64,000 nucleotides of DNA from assembly GCA_020724545.1 (NCBI GenBank), contig DYGR01000001.1, forward strand, positions 58,033 through 122,032, read 5' to 3'. Positions 25,017-34,663 of the stretch are shown one piece after another. A model generated the notes under the pieces. It was not told the DNA's origin. It ran no database searches and worked only from the letters and a program-made list of their open reading frames with translations. The stretch is from Candidatus Methanoperedens nitratireducens. GTDB lineage: Archaea; Halobacteriota; Methanosarcinia; Methanosarcinales; Methanoperedenaceae. A program made the translations under genes and the position numbers. Positions within the stretch are counted from its first letter, which is position 1, and each line of letters starts with the position of its first letter.

Positions 25017-26918
25017 ATGCAAAAAGAATTCAGAAAACTCATTACAATTGATGAAGCAAAGAGCATAATCGAACGCCTGGATATCCGGCAAGGCATAATT
25101 GAGGTGAACATTGAGAATGCATCAGGATATGCTCTTGCCCGGGATGTAATCTCTGATGTGGATGTGCCCCCTTTTAGCCGTGCTTCCATGGATGGTTATG
25201 CTGTGCATGCCGCTGACACATATCGTGCGCGGGAGGACAGGCCAGTGCATCTTAACCTGGTAGGCTCTATCCCGGCGGGAATAAATCCTGATATTAATAT
25301 AAAGAGAGGTGAAGCTGCTGAAATTGCAACAGGCGCGGTCATGCCCTCTGGTGCTGATGCAGTTGTTATGGTTGAGCACACCAGAATTGGTACCTCACTA
25401 TCGGTCCATCGTCCTGTCTCAATCAATGAGAATGTTATGCATGCAGGCACGGATATAATGGCTGGAGAGCGTGTGTTGAGGAGGGGAACAGTTCTTGGCA
25501 CCCGGGAGATCGGTATCCTGGCTGCAATAGGAAAAACAGCAGTAAATATCTATGGACTGGTTGTTGGCATCATTTCCACAGGGAACGAACTTGTGAGGCC
25601 TGGATATAAACTCGATGCAGGTAAGATCTATGATATCAATTCGTTCTCGATATCAGCAGGGGTAAAACAATGCGGCGGGATTCCCATCCTCTACCCTGTA
25701 GTCAGGGATGACAGGACCGAGATGATGGAGGCCCTGAGAGAAGCTGCAGAGAATTGCGATATTATCCTTACCTCAGGGAGCACTTCAGCAGGTTCTGGAG
25801 ATGTAATGTACAGGATTATCGAGGAGAATGGTACTATCCTTGCCCATGGGATTGATATCAAGCCCGGAAAACCTGCAATTATCGGGATAGTTTTCGGGAA
25901 ACCTGTGTTCGGTCTTCCAGGATACCCAACATCCTCACTCACCATTTTCAATGAATTTGTAGCTCCACTTATCAGGAAAATAACCGGGAAAAAAGAGGAA
26001 AGGATAATAACAACAGCAAAACTGGCTGTGCGGGTGCGCTCTGAAGGAAGAAACCAGCTTCTTCCAGTCGGACTGGTCAGGGGATGGGCGTATCCGATCG
26101 AGAAAGGATCAGGTGCAATAACCACACTCTCAGAAGCTGATGGTTTTATCGAGATACAGCAGAGTGTGGAAATGATAGAGGCAGGTGAGGCTGTGGATGT
26201 CACCTTATTCGGGGAGATTGGGACACCAGATCTGCTTTTCGTGGGGAGCCATTGTCTGGGGCTTGATGCCCTTATTGATACAGCCAATCTAAGGATGCGG
26301 GTGATCAATGCTGGTTCTTCTGGGGGTCTGGTGGCCATCCGCAGCGGTACTGCTGATATAGCAGGCGTGCATCTTCTGGATGAATCCGGGATATACAATA
26401 TCCCATTTCTGGAAAGGTTCGGAATAAGGAATGCCGTGGTAGTTAAAGGTTATCTGAGGGAACAGGGCCTGATTGTGAGAAGGGACAGCACTATCAGGGG
26501 ATTTGAGGATATAATCCATGCAAGGGTTATTAACAGGAACACAGGCTCAGGAACAAGGGTCATGACAGACTTAAAGCTCAGAGATATCTCAAGACAGAGG
26601 GGAATACCATTTGAAGAGCTTACAGCCAGTATGAGCGGCTACCATACAGAAGCGAAAACACACAGTGCAGTCGCATCAGCGATAAGGCTTGGAAAAGCGG
26701 ATGCCGGGGTTGGGATCCGTACAGCCGCAGAACTTAACGGGCTTAAATTCATTAAAATAGCAGATGAAGAATACGATTTTGTTATCCCTGGAAAACTCCT
26801 GGAAAGTAAAGAGATCCAGATCTTCTTGAGAGCGCTGCGCTCTGATGAATTCAGTGAGAGATTGCCCCCGGGACTGCGCACGTACGAGAGAACGGGAGAA
26901 ATAGTCAGAATATCTTAA
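25017..26918 (+). CDS. moeA: molybdopterin molybdotransferase MoeA with C-terminal periplasmic-binding-like domain
   Basis: About 633 aa. Residues 1-400 are MoeA (molybdate insertion into adenylylated molybdopterin): SRASMDGYAVHA, GAVMPSGADAVVMVEH, STGNELV, DIILTSGSTSAGSGDVM and VFGLPGYPTSSL. Residues 405-630 are a PBP-like domain (GSHCLGLDALI, NRNTGSGTRVM, VASAIRLGKADAGVGIRTAA), a fusion known from archaea and thought to sense molybdate or tungstate. ATG 25017 is chosen over GTG 25008, three codons upstream. An 11-bp inverted repeat begins at the stop codon. Confidence 0.9.
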   Translation: MQKEFRKLITIDEAKSIIERLDIRQGIIEVNIENASGYALARDVISDVDVPPFSRASMDGYAVHAADTYRAREDRPVHLNLVGSIPAGINPDINIKRGEAAEIATGAVMPSGADAVVMVEHTRIGTSLSVHRPVSINENVMHAGTDIMAGERVLRRGTVLGTREIGILAAIGKTAVNIYGLVVGIISTGNELVRPGYKLDAGKIYDINSFSISAGVKQCGGIPILYPVVRDDRTEMMEALREAAENCDIILTSGSTSAGSGDVMYRIIEENGTILAHGIDIKPGKPAIIGIVFGKPVFGLPGYPTSSLTIFNEFVAPLIRKITGKKEERIITTAKLAVRVRSEGRNQLLPVGLVRGWAYPIEKGSGAITTLSEADGFIEIQQSVEMIEAGEAVDVTLFGEIGTPDLLFVGSHCLGLDALIDTANLRMRVINAGSSGGLVAIRSGTADIAGVHLLDESGIYNIPFLERFGIRNAVVVKGYLREQGLIVRRDSTIRGFEDIIHARVINRNTGSGTRVMTDLKLRDISRQRGIPFEELTASMSGYHTEAKTHSAVASAIRLGKADAGVGIRTAAELNGLKFIKIADEEYDFVIPGKLLESKEIQIFLRALRSDEFSERLPPGLRTYERTGEIVRIS

Positions 26919-26978
26919 CGAGCGGGCTGGGGAGTGGGGTGGGAGTTAGTCAAAAAAAGTTTACCTACCCGCTCGTTA
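26916..26978 (+). terminator. long-loop inverted repeat at moeA 3' end
   Basis: TAACGAGCGGG (26916-26926, starting at the moeA stop) and CCCGCTCGTTA (26968-26978) are exact complements, 11 bp, around a 41-base loop that includes a poly-A run. It is probably an RNA structure ending or stabilising the moeA transcript. Confidence 0.6.
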
Positions 26979-27294
26979 TTAACATCATTATGATTACAAT
27001 TATATATAGCTTATCCTTTTTACAGTACTTCCGATTCCATGTAGTTCCGAGCGAAGTCGTAAGTTATGTTCGTGCTAAGCGAGCTCGAAGTGTTTGAATT
27101 CGACCAGCATTGTATTCCTGCAACATGAAAAGTTGGAATTATTGGATGGGCTCATCTACTACAAAGAGTTTATATATGAACGTGTTGTAATTGATACTAT
27201 ATCAGTTGGCTTATTAGGTAAGGTATAGAGCCCGGGGTTATCCCGTCTGTGTGTGCTTATTTTAGGTTGATTGATTAAAACTACGGAGATATAT
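26979..27294. other. intergenic/leader upstream of RGG zinc protein
   Basis: About 316 bases without a gene. It contains a TATA-like gtttatatatgaac at about 27168-27181, which would give a leader of about 100 nt for the downstream small protein. The leader includes a GC block (agagcccggggttatcccgt), possibly a structured 5' UTR. No known riboswitch was recognised. Confidence 0.45.
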
Positions 27295-27483
27295 ATGAGC
27301 AACGAAAGAAGAGGCGGCTTCCGCAGTGGAAGAGGCGGTTTCAGACCGAGCGGTCCGAGGGAGATGCACAAAGCAACTTGTGCAGACTGTCATGAAGAGA
27401 CAGAAGTACCTTTTGTACCATCGGGTGATAGACCGGTATACTGCAGAGAATGCTACCAGAATCACAAACCAAGAAAATATTAA
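27295..27483 (+). CDS. small RGG-rich zinc-ribbon protein (CxxC...CxxC)
   Basis: 62-aa basic protein. The N-terminus is Arg/Gly-rich (RRGGFRSGRGGFRPSG), typical of RNA-binding tails. It is followed by TCADCHEETEVPF, PSGDRPVYCRECY, a two-CxxC zinc ribbon common in small archaeal and candidate-phylum proteins. Start ATG 27295 has cggag upstream; an ORF-extending ATT at 27271 is ignored. Probably binds RNA; possibly a cold-shock or ribosome-associated factor (inference). Confidence 0.78.
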   Translation: MSNERRGGFRSGRGGFRPSGPREMHKATCADCHEETEVPFVPSGDRPVYCRECYQNHKPRKY

Positions 27484-27633
27484 ATTTATATAATAATTAA
27501 ATTCATATTTTTAGGATAAAATTTTAGGATAAAATGGGCGCTAATATAACAATATTGCTGCCCGCAAACTTTTTTTAACTATAAGAGATTAAAAGTCTAT
27601 TGCAGAGCTATTGGCATAAAACAGCAGAGACTC

Positions 27634-27720
27634 ATGCAAAGGTTACTCCAGAGCTTGAAGAAAACAAAATACCGCTGTGATCACTGCAAATTAAACTTCG
27701 ATGTTCCAGTTATAGCGTGA
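27634..27720 (+). pseudogene. zinc-finger fragment, likely transposon debris
   Basis: 28-codon frame containing YRCDHCKLNFDVPVIA. The isolated CxxC and loss of surrounding sequence suggest the end of a decayed transposase or similar gene. It lies just beyond the tnpB remnant, so both may be IS debris. Low confidence in identity. Confidence 0.35.
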
Positions 27721-27733
27721 CTACGCCCATCAA

Positions 27734-28280
27734 TTAATGCTCTTCACGAGGAAAAGGCTCTGATAACAGTACGACTGCTACGGTTCTGTTTAAACCCTGG
27801 TCTATTCCTCCGATGGAACTTATTGGTTTGTCCTCTATTACTTTCGTGATAGTGATATGAATATAATATTTCTTACCATGTTTGATTATCTCGAAATCGT
27901 TTATTTTAGCATCTTTAAGCTGATTAAGGTGATACTGAGATGGATTTAAGGGTATGTCTATTGTTTTTCTTTTTTCAAGTGTGGATATGTGTATCCAGAG
28001 AGGGGAGAGTTTACCTTTCCCCATTTCTACCTTTCCAGTTCTGTAATCGAATCTGCATGGGGTCTTTTTTTCAAAAGATGGTTTTCTTGGTTCTCTTTTG
28101 AGCAGCTTTTCAAGGGACTTTTCTTTCTTTGCTTTTTCTTGTGCGAGTTCCATGCCCATATGACCTTATCTATACACTGGTCTATGAAACCCGCTGATAG
28201 ACCTGTTCTCAAAGCTATGTTGTTATATTTTACAAGTTTTCTTATTATGGTTTTTGTACGGGCTGTATCCCTCCTTTGAA
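27734..28280 (-). pseudogene. truncated, frameshifted IS605/IS1341-family tnpB
   Basis: Remnant of a TnpB RNA-guided nuclease. The N-terminal part is in one frame (KLVKYNNIALRTGLSAG, IDQCIDKVIWAW); the frame shifts near 28150 into MGMELAQEKAKK and runs through KLSPLWIHISTLEK to GGIDQGLNRTVAVV, which holds the first RuvC Asp (normally G-I-D-x-G). It stops at 27734, before the second RuvC motif and the zinc finger. Nuclease activity is therefore lost. No tnpA is present. Confidence 0.75.
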
Positions 28281-28325
28281 AAGGTTCGCAAAGCGTGCCG
28301 AAGGCAGGGGATTAGCCCTGATTTA

Positions 28326-29015
28326 TTAAAACCGCATCATCTGCGGGCTCATCGGCAGGGGCTTTACCGCTGATGCAGCTTCCCAGTCAGCTTCATAGAT
28401 ATGCAGTGAATTGCAGAAATCCACGACCTTAACAAGTTTCAGATTATTAGGCTCAAGAACTTCCCTTTTTATCATTGTGAGCAAACCGATCATATTGCTG
28501 TTCCATGCTGCATACAGATCGCGTGAGCGCCACATACAGTGCATCTCAGCATTCCCATTATCAAGATCTCTAAACCAGAGCCGCTGAAGACAGGGCTGGT
28601 CTTCTTTCACAAAAAGATCGCGCTGGGGTATCCATGTAATCGCCTGCCGTCTGCGTGAGATACCCTGCGATAGAAGATCTCTTATTGCTTTTAACTGGTC
28701 CACATCCTTGCCGCGTGATGGATAGTTTACCAGCCGGTCCATGTAGTTATACTCAAAACCCTGCTTTTTCCAGTCATAATCCCGCTCCCACTGCTTCAAA
28801 TATTCCTTTACATGCATCTCCTTTGTGGGAAACTGCGGATGCAGCATTGGTTCCATATAAGGTTCACGGATTTCAATAACAGAACATATATCCCTTGACA
28901 TAGGACCGTATTCTGTCTTTATCTCCATACCGTATTTCATGACAAAATTCACTGCCTGCGCCCATGCATCAGCAAGACCGATGGCCTGAATGAGGTTGGT
29001 TGGAGGATATCTCAT
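28326..29015 (-). CDS. thyA: thymidylate synthase, archaeal short ThyA type
   Basis: 229-aa archaeal thymidylate synthase converting dUMP to dTMP. The catalytic Cys is in EDQPCLQRLWFRDLD, followed by CMWRSRDLYAAWNSNMIGL, which matches the RSxD ... N nucleotide-binding motif. The protein is shorter than bacterial ThyA (about 264 aa), as in methanogens, where the carbon donor may be a methanopterin derivative. Single gene, with a divergent promoter to mch. Confidence 0.87.
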   Translation of the reverse strand: MRYPPTNLIQAIGLADAWAQAVNFVMKYGMEIKTEYGPMSRDICSVIEIREPYMEPMLHPQFPTKEMHVKEYLKQWERDYDWKKQGFEYNYMDRLVNYPSRGKDVDQLKAIRDLLSQGISRRRQAITWIPQRDLFVKEDQPCLQRLWFRDLDNGNAEMHCMWRSRDLYAAWNSNMIGLLTMIKREVLEPNNLKLVKVVDFCNSLHIYEADWEAASAVKPLPMSPQMMRF

Positions 29016-29129
29016 GAATGCCTATTCTTGAGTGCATAAGATTAAAGGTTATTGATGCTTTGGTTTTGATAGTTTCAAAACCCTTATTAATGTATTCTAC
29101 CTACTATGTGTACTGTGTGGTGAATTATT

Positions 29130-30080
29130 TTGTTAAGTGTCAATGAAAAAGCAATAGAAATTGCAGAGGAAATGATCGATTGGTCAGATGAGTTAAAAGT
29201 AAAGGCGATCGAACTTAAAAACGGAAGCAGGATAATAGACTGCGGGATAAACGTAGACGGAGGCTATGAGGCGGGTTTGCTGTTTACTGATATCTGCATG
29301 GGAGGATTTGGATCAAGTTCGATCACAGTGCATAAAGTAAATGAAATCCCGTTTGCTTTTATAGATATTACTACAGATCATCCTGCAATATCCTGCCTTG
29401 GCGCCCAGAAAGCAGGCTGGAGGATCAACGTAGATAAGTACTTCGCAATGGGTTCAGGCCCGGCAAGAGCCCTTGCGCTAAAGCCGAAGAAGACGTATGA
29501 ACGCATTAAATATGAAGATGATTACGATTATGCTGTCATTGCCCTTGAATCAAACCAGCTCCCTGATGAAAAGGTCATAGATACTATCGCAGATGCATGT
29601 CATGTTGAATCTTCTAATGTGATAGCATTAGTCGCCCCAACTGCAAGCATCGTTGGTTCTGTGCAGGTCTCAGGACGCGTAGTTGAGACCGCGGTATTCA
29701 AGCTTAACGAACTTGGATATGATACAACCAGGATCGTCAGCGGCACAGGAAGTGCTCCAATAGCACCTGTTGTAAAGGATGATATGAAAGCCATGGGCAG
29801 TACCAATGACAGCGTGATATACTACGGCTCTGTATACCTGACGGTCAGAGGGGTCGATGAGGAGAGATTCAAGCAGGTACCATCATCCACATCCAAGGAC
29901 TACGGAAAACCGTTCTACAGGACCTTCAAGGACGCAGGTTACGATTTCTTCAAGATAGACGCAAATGTCTTCGCGCCTGCTGAGATAACAGTGAACGACC
30001 TTGAGACAGGAAAAACCTATCACACAGGTCATCTGAACGGGGAAGTAATACTTGAATCGTATGGAATAAGCAGGATTTGA
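29130..30080 (+). CDS. mch: methenyltetrahydromethanopterin cyclohydrolase
   Basis: Mch, interconverting methenyl- and formyl-tetrahydromethanopterin, a core step of methanogenesis or reverse methane oxidation. Family stretches are [45 protein letters not shown] and [21 protein letters not shown]. At 316 aa it is full length. It starts with TTG at 29130 ([13 protein letters not shown], as in homologs), preceded by gtggtga. Monocistronic. Confidence 0.95.
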   Translation: MLSVNEKAIEIAEEMIDWSDELKVKAIELKNGSRIIDCGINVDGGYEAGLLFTDICMGGFGSSSITVHKVNEIPFAFIDITTDHPAISCLGAQKAGWRINVDKYFAMGSGPARALALKPKKTYERIKYEDDYDYAVIALESNQLPDEKVIDTIADACHVESSNVIALVAPTASIVGSVQVSGRVVETAVFKLNELGYDTTRIVSGTGSAPIAPVVKDDMKAMGSTNDSVIYYGSVYLTVRGVDEERFKQVPSSTSKDYGKPFYRTFKDAGYDFFKIDANVFAPAEITVNDLETGKTYHTGHLNGEVILESYGISRI

Positions 30081-30083
30081 GTA

Positions 30084-30386
30084 TTAGCTATACTCTCTCC
30101 ATGTATTCCCGCACTTCGTACATCTGAAAAACCGTACCTCACTCTCATCCGCAGCCCGAAGCTGCCGCAGCCACCAGTATGCAGTATCGTTACCGCATTC
30201 CTCACATATGGCCCGGGTTGTGGGCATTCCCATGGCGCGCCCTTCCAGTACAGAGACCTCGCGCTCTTTTCTCTCAGTCTTTGAGATATAATGCCCTTTA
30301 ATTTCTTTCTCGAACCCGCATTTTCTGCATTTAAAAACATCATTAGCAGGCATCATCATGCTCTTGCATTTTGGACAAAACTCCAT
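30084..30386 (-). CDS. transcription factor S (TFS, TFIIS-like RNA cleavage factor)
   Basis: 100-aa two-zinc-ribbon protein. The N-terminal ribbon is MEFCPKCKSMM and FKCRKCGF; the C-terminal TFIIS-like ribbon is CEECGNDTAYWWLRQLRAADESEVRFFRCTKC, where the acidic DE pair drives RNA cleavage. It rescues backtracked RNA polymerase. ATG 30386 is chosen because homologs begin MEFCPKC; it overlaps the Nudix gene by 44 bases. Confidence 0.92.
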   Translation of the reverse strand: MEFCPKCKSMMMPANDVFKCRKCGFEKEIKGHYISKTERKEREVSVLEGRAMGMPTTRAICEECGNDTAYWWLRQLRAADESEVRFFRCTKCGNTWREYS

Positions 30387-30780
30387 TGATATCACTCTTA
30401 GCGTTTTCTATGATTTTATTATGGTCAAATGCCAATCCGGGTATTTCGTTCAAACCGAAAAGCCCTATATCCTTAGCATCAGAATCTGCCTTAAGTGTTC
30501 CGATTCCTTTTGTTAGGTAGCATATGGATACGATATGCCCTCTCGGGTCGCGCGAAGGATCAGAATATACACCCAGAAGCTTGATAAGTCGAATATCAAG
30601 CCCCGTCTCCTCCTTTGCCTCGCGGACTACAGCTTCCTCTACTGTCTCCCCTATATCTACAAACCCGCCCGGAAGTGCGAAACAGTCCTGGTACGGCGGG
30701 TTTTTACGTTTAATGAGTACAAGTTTTCCTCTGTGGATTATAATCGCATCTACTGCCAGAAGCGGTGTTTGTGGTTTCAT
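30343..30780 (-). CDS. Nudix hydrolase (ADP-ribose pyrophosphatase-like)
   Basis: 145-aa Nudix protein. The Nudix box GGFVDIGETVEEAVVREAKEETGL is complete, including REAKEETG with the metal-binding Glu. It follows LIKRKNPPYQDCFALP and is typical of archaeal ADP-ribose/nucleotide pyrophosphatases. It is sandwiched between the DRG GTPase (1-base overlap with its stop) and TFS (44-base overlap), so the three genes are in one compact operon. Confidence 0.9.
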   Translation of the reverse strand: MKPQTPLLAVDAIIIHRGKLVLIKRKNPPYQDCFALPGGFVDIGETVEEAVVREAKEETGLDIRLIKLLGVYSDPSRDPRGHIVSICYLTKGIGTLKADSDAKDIGLFGLNEIPGLAFDHNKIIENAKSDINGVLSKMQEHDDAC

Positions 30781-31871
30781 TACTTCCTCAATATTATCAT
30801 CAGGATATCATTGTCGTACAATACGTGATCAAGACCCACACGCTGGCCTTTATGTTTTGCAGATCTTCCCCAGACCTGGGCATATCTGAACCTGTTCCTG
30901 AAATCACGGTGGAGCCGGTCGCATATATCGCCTATGGTGGACCCGTATCTGACTATCAGGGGCTCATCCATATCAGGCTGCTTTCCCTGGGGCTTCAGGT
31001 ATATCCTGATGAACCCAAGTCTACTGAACAGTATTTCTTTTAGTTCTTCGATATGAATCTTTTTATCAGCAGATACCAGCAGCGCATCAGGGAATTTTTC
31101 TTTACATACCAGAAGCGTGTAGTCATCTGCAAGATCGATCTTATTGATAACCACTATCGCCGGGATATATTTCCTGTTGCCCAGGATCACATCTATTAAC
31201 TGGTCTATATTGATATTCTCGCGTATCACTACATCCGCATTATGGAACCTGTACTCTCCCATTATCGATCTTATCGTGTCCTCGTCAAGATCAAGATTAA
31301 CCGTACTGCTGATGCTGATGCCGCCCTTTGGTTTTTTCTTGATCGTCACATCAGGCGGTCTTGAATTGACACGTATACCCGCACCGTTCAGTTCCTCAAC
31401 AAGAACATCATAATGGACAAGCTGGAAAACATCCAGCAGTATCACTGCCAGGTCAGCACTCCTTACTACGGCGATGACTTCTTTACCCCGTCCTCTCCCT
31501 GAAGCAGCTCCTTTTACAAGGCCAGGCACGTCCAGTATCTGGATTGTGGCCCCCTTATATTCCATTGCACCAGGAACCACATCCAGGGTAGTAAATTCAT
31601 ATGCTGCAACCTGCGATTGCGTCCCTGTCAGGCTGTTTAAGAGCGTGCTTTTGCCCACTGAGGGGAATCCAACAAGCACAACCGATGCATCCCCTGATTT
31701 CTTAACTGAGAATCCTTCACCGCATGATTTTGATGATGCCCTTTTCTGTACCTCCTCCCTCAACCTGGCAAGCTTTGCTTTAAGTCGGCCTATATGACCT
31801 TCGGTAGCCTTGTTGTATTTTGTTTTGGAGATTTCATCTTCGACTGCCTTTATATCTTCTTCAAGTGCCAT
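30780..31871 (-). CDS. DRG-family GTP-binding protein with TGS domain
   Basis: 363-aa Obg/DRG GTPase. G1 is GFPSVGKSTLLNSL, G3 DVPGLVKGAASGRGRGKE and G4 NKID. The N-terminal helical region (1-60) and C-terminal TGS domain (about 290-363, GSTIGDICDRLH through HVLYDNDILMI) complete the DRG layout. Eukaryotic relatives bind ribosomes, so a translation role is likely. First gene of the DRG-Nudix-TFS operon. Confidence 0.93.
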   Translation of the reverse strand: MALEEDIKAVEDEISKTKYNKATEGHIGRLKAKLARLREEVQKRASSKSCGEGFSVKKSGDASVVLVGFPSVGKSTLLNSLTGTQSQVAAYEFTTLDVVPGAMEYKGATIQILDVPGLVKGAASGRGRGKEVIAVVRSADLAVILLDVFQLVHYDVLVEELNGAGIRVNSRPPDVTIKKKPKGGISISSTVNLDLDEDTIRSIMGEYRFHNADVVIRENINIDQLIDVILGNRKYIPAIVVINKIDLADDYTLLVCKEKFPDALLVSADKKIHIEELKEILFSRLGFIRIYLKPQGKQPDMDEPLIVRYGSTIGDICDRLHRDFRNRFRYAQVWGRSAKHKGQRVGLDHVLYDNDILMIILRK

Positions 31872-31934
31872 CTGCTCTTATAGATGTAGATAAGGCAAAA
31901 AGGATTTGGGTCATAAAAGCCTTCTTGAACATGA

Positions 31935-33191
31935 ATGAAGGCATTATTTGATTATCTTGAATCCTGCGCCAGTCAGGCGCTTGAGACACTCGATGAACTT
32001 GTGCGCATTCCCACCCAGGTTCCGCCCGGTGAAAATTACGAGGGGGCAGTGGATCTCATGATTGAAAAACTCGCAGACCTCGACTTTAAGGTGGAGAAGC
32101 TCATCATGCCGCGCGAGTTATTTGAGAAGAAAAACCCGCGCCTCTCGCACCTTCCCGGGGAGCGGGCGAACCTGTCTGCCATAAGAAACATCGGTGCCGA
32201 GAAAACACTCCTGATCAATACACACCTTGATGTTGTCCCTGCAAGTGCAAACTGGAGCGTGCCTCCGTTTGAATGCACGGTCAGGGACGGGCGCATCTTC
32301 GGACGGGGCGTAGCAGATTCAAAAGGAGGACCTGCTGCGCTACTAACAGTTCTTTCTGCGATGAGGGAACTGGATATAGAACCAGGGTATAACCTGAATA
32401 TAGCCCTGACAACGGATGAGGAGATGGGGCCCTACTCCGGCCTGTGCTACCTTGCAGATCTTGGAAAACTTGAGGCCGATTATTTCCTTAGCATGGACGG
32501 GGATAGCGATGATATTACCATTGCCTCAAACGGGAACGTGGACTGGCAGATCGATGTCTTTGGAAGATCATACCACAGCGGCAGCAGTTTTCTTGGTGTG
32601 AATGCCATAGAGAGGTCAATTCCTGTCATGAATGAGTTGATGAAACTAAAGACAAAGGTTGAAAAAAGGCGCTCAAACGTGCCCTCCAGTCCTGTAATCT
32701 ACAAGAAGACAGGTCTTAAAACCCTTGTACCTGTTCTTAATATCAATATTATAAACGCAGGCGTAAAGCAGAATATAATCCCGGACAGGTGCACATTGAA
32801 GGGCGATCGCCGCTTTATTCCAGAGGAGAGATTCGACGATGTGTGTAAAGAGATATCAGAGGCCCTCTCCAGAGTGAGGCAGGGGAACCCGGATATCGTT
32901 CTTAGATGGAGCTGTGATGAGATATATGCACCCATGCTTACGGATATGAATCATCCCTGGGTAAAGGAAGTCCAGAGTGCTGCCAGCGGGGTGGCAGGCA
33001 GGGAGATCGGGCTTGCAGGGGCTCAGGGAAGTCTGGATGTGGCATACGCTGTCAAGGTCACAGGATTGCCCGCGTGCTGCTTCGGGATCGGAAGAAGGAC
33101 AGAGAGCAATGCCCATGCAGATGATGAAAATATCAGGATGGAGGATCTTGTGATGTATATGAAGTTCCTGGCAAGGTTAATGTGCGGGTAG
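31935..33191 (+). CDS. M20 family metallopeptidase (ArgE/DapE-like)
   Basis: 418-aa zinc peptidase of family M20. Metal-site motifs are NTHLDVVPA (His-x-Asp), FGRGVADSKGGPA (catalytic Asp) and TTDEEMGPYSG (Glu-Glu), with a later NAHADDE-type His. A dimerisation domain lies at about 180-300. DapE (succinyl-diaminopimelate), ArgE and carboxypeptidase members share these motifs, so the substrate is open. Divergent from the DRG operon. Confidence 0.9.
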   Translation: MKALFDYLESCASQALETLDELVRIPTQVPPGENYEGAVDLMIEKLADLDFKVEKLIMPRELFEKKNPRLSHLPGERANLSAIRNIGAEKTLLINTHLDVVPASANWSVPPFECTVRDGRIFGRGVADSKGGPAALLTVLSAMRELDIEPGYNLNIALTTDEEMGPYSGLCYLADLGKLEADYFLSMDGDSDDITIASNGNVDWQIDVFGRSYHSGSSFLGVNAIERSIPVMNELMKLKTKVEKRRSNVPSSPVIYKKTGLKTLVPVLNINIINAGVKQNIIPDRCTLKGDRRFIPEERFDDVCKEISEALSRVRQGNPDIVLRWSCDEIYAPMLTDMNHPWVKEVQSAASGVAGREIGLAGAQGSLDVAYAVKVTGLPACCFGIGRRTESNAHADDENIRMEDLVMYMKFLARLMCG

Positions 33192-33194
33192 TAC

Positions 33195-34139
33195 TCATTT
33201 TGCTCTTAAGACAGCAAATATGTTAGTTATGTGACTGCGAGATTTCGACAGCAGGACAACACGGCTTGCCTCTGAATCATCCGCAATGCGATAATCCAGG
33301 GCTTCTGCGACCTTTTGCGAAAAATCCATTACCTCCTGATGTGAGGGCATGCTATCCAGAGACAGGCGCTTTCTTGAAAAACCAAGGTGCATATAGGCCT
33401 TTAGCTCGACATAATCCGGCTCTGCAGTCCCTATAAGATGCGCAAAACCCTCCGGATCTACCATATTTACACCCCTTATCAGGGTTATCCTGATCGCTGT
33501 CCTGGTTCTAGAATCTCTCATTATCTCAAGCGACTGATTTATTCTCTCCCATGTATCAGCAAGCGGCCCGCATGCTCTCTTATAGGTCTCTTTATCAGGC
33601 GCATTCAGGCTTATATATAGCTGTGTTGGCCTGATATCCCCTATCACTTCCGGGTTTGTTCCGTTGGTGACTACAAAGGTGGTCATCTCCCTCTTATGGA
33701 ACTCATCTATAAGCCCGGGAAGATAGGGGTACAGGGTTGGCTCACCTGAGAGCGAAATTGCAACATGTTTTGGTGCAAAGGCTTCTTTCCACTTTGCTTT
33801 ATCCATGATCTCCGATCCGCCGTAACCCGATACCAGTCTGCGCTGTTCGATAAGAATGCTGTCCACTATATCCTCAGGGGAATCCCATGATTCTGGCGCT
33901 TCTGCCTGCACCTCGATAGCGCGCCAGCAGTGGAGGCACCTGTGGTTGCATAAAAGAGTCGGGGTCATCTGTATGCAGCGGTGTGACGCTATGCCATAGA
34001 ACCTTGATTTGTAGCAGGCTCCTTCATTTCTCAGGCTTTTGTTCAGCCACAGGCATGTTTTTACCGCACTGTGGGTGCCTGCAAGATGATAGCCGTGTTT
34101 TTTCAGAAGTTCTCTTGTGGATTCGTATCTTAAGATCAT
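33195..34139 (-). CDS. taw1: 4-demethylwyosine synthase, archaeal TYW1 (Taw1)
   Basis: Radical-SAM enzyme (314 aa) that builds the tricyclic wyosine base on tRNA-Phe. The cluster motif CNHRCLHCWR (CxxxCxxC) is near residues 63-72, with the upstream IQMTPTL, and SLSGEPTLYPYL and YISLNAPDKETY are family hallmarks. It has the archaeal length, with no flavodoxin domain. It converges with the M20 peptidase, 3 bases apart. Confidence 0.93.
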   Translation of the reverse strand: MILRYESTRELLKKHGYHLAGTHSAVKTCLWLNKSLRNEGACYKSRFYGIASHRCIQMTPTLLCNHRCLHCWRAIEVQAEAPESWDSPEDIVDSILIEQRRLVSGYGGSEIMDKAKWKEAFAPKHVAISLSGEPTLYPYLPGLIDEFHKREMTTFVVTNGTNPEVIGDIRPTQLYISLNAPDKETYKRACGPLADTWERINQSLEIMRDSRTRTAIRITLIRGVNMVDPEGFAHLIGTAEPDYVELKAYMHLGFSRKRLSLDSMPSHQEVMDFSQKVAEALDYRIADDSEASRVVLLSKSRSHITNIFAVLRAK

Positions 34140-34372
34140 TATTCTATGTTTTATCCTCTACTGAATTTATTATTTAAATACCCTGAGCTTCCTATCTAAT
34201 ATGCAAAGGTTTTTTTAGATTATAATTCATTAATAATCATAGCTGGCTATCTGGAAGTTATTCACCTCGTTTACTCCGTGAAGCTGGCTGCTCCCAGGTG
34301 CTGCATTTCAGTAGATGTCGTGCCTGGGTTCATTAATCCATATTCCAGGTTACCCCAGCATGCCACTGAACA
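34140..34372. other. intergenic region, no gene seen
   Basis: 233 bases between taw1 and the DUF504 gene. It contains AT-rich promoter-like sequence near taw1 and a more GC-rich block (34264-34360) with several short complementary stretches (e.g. ccaggtg / cctggg). It might encode a small RNA, but no known RNA family was recognised. Confidence 0.35.
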
Positions 34373-34645
34373 TTAATGTTCATCAGGTTTTTCTCTCTTT
34401 GGGCGCTCAAATACTATCTCGTTATCATAATCTATCCTGACGATCCTGTGGTATGGGATATACACCTCATACGGGTGGCCTTCAAGTACCAAAAACGCCC
34501 GGTCTATAGCTTTAATTACGCTTCCTTCCACTACCTTTACGTTGCCAGGCGCTCCCCTGTGGATATAATACACCCTGCACCTGCTCAAGTCGAACCTCCA
34601 CTTGATCTCGTTGAGTATAAGCCTTGGGTATTTTGATCTGAGCAT
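34373..34645 (-). CDS. DUF504 (UPF0248) family protein
   Basis: 90-aa archaeal protein with the DUF504 pattern: LRSKYPRLILNEIKWR at the N-terminus, VYYIHRGAPG and YIPYHRIVRIDYDNEIVFER at the C-terminus. It is probably a small nucleic-acid-related protein, often near RNA-modification genes, as here downstream of taw1. It lies 18 bases after the small 52-aa frame, so it may be the last gene of the lipoprotein/Ccm transcript. Confidence 0.85.
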   Translation of the reverse strand: MLRSKYPRLILNEIKWRFDLSRCRVYYIHRGAPGNVKVVEGSVIKAIDRAFLVLEGHPYEVYIPYHRIVRIDYDNEIVFERPKREKPDEH

Positions 34646-34663
34646 ATGATTATCAAAATGCTT

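Noticed and set aside
25691-26398. 235-aa minus-strand frame inside moeA
   Set aside because: Lies wholly opposite clear MoeA motifs; no family match. Shadow frame.
26968-26978. Attachment site or IS end at the moeA 3' inverted repeat
   Set aside because: The two arms enclose only 41 bases and start at the stop codon, so a transcript-end structure is the simpler reading.
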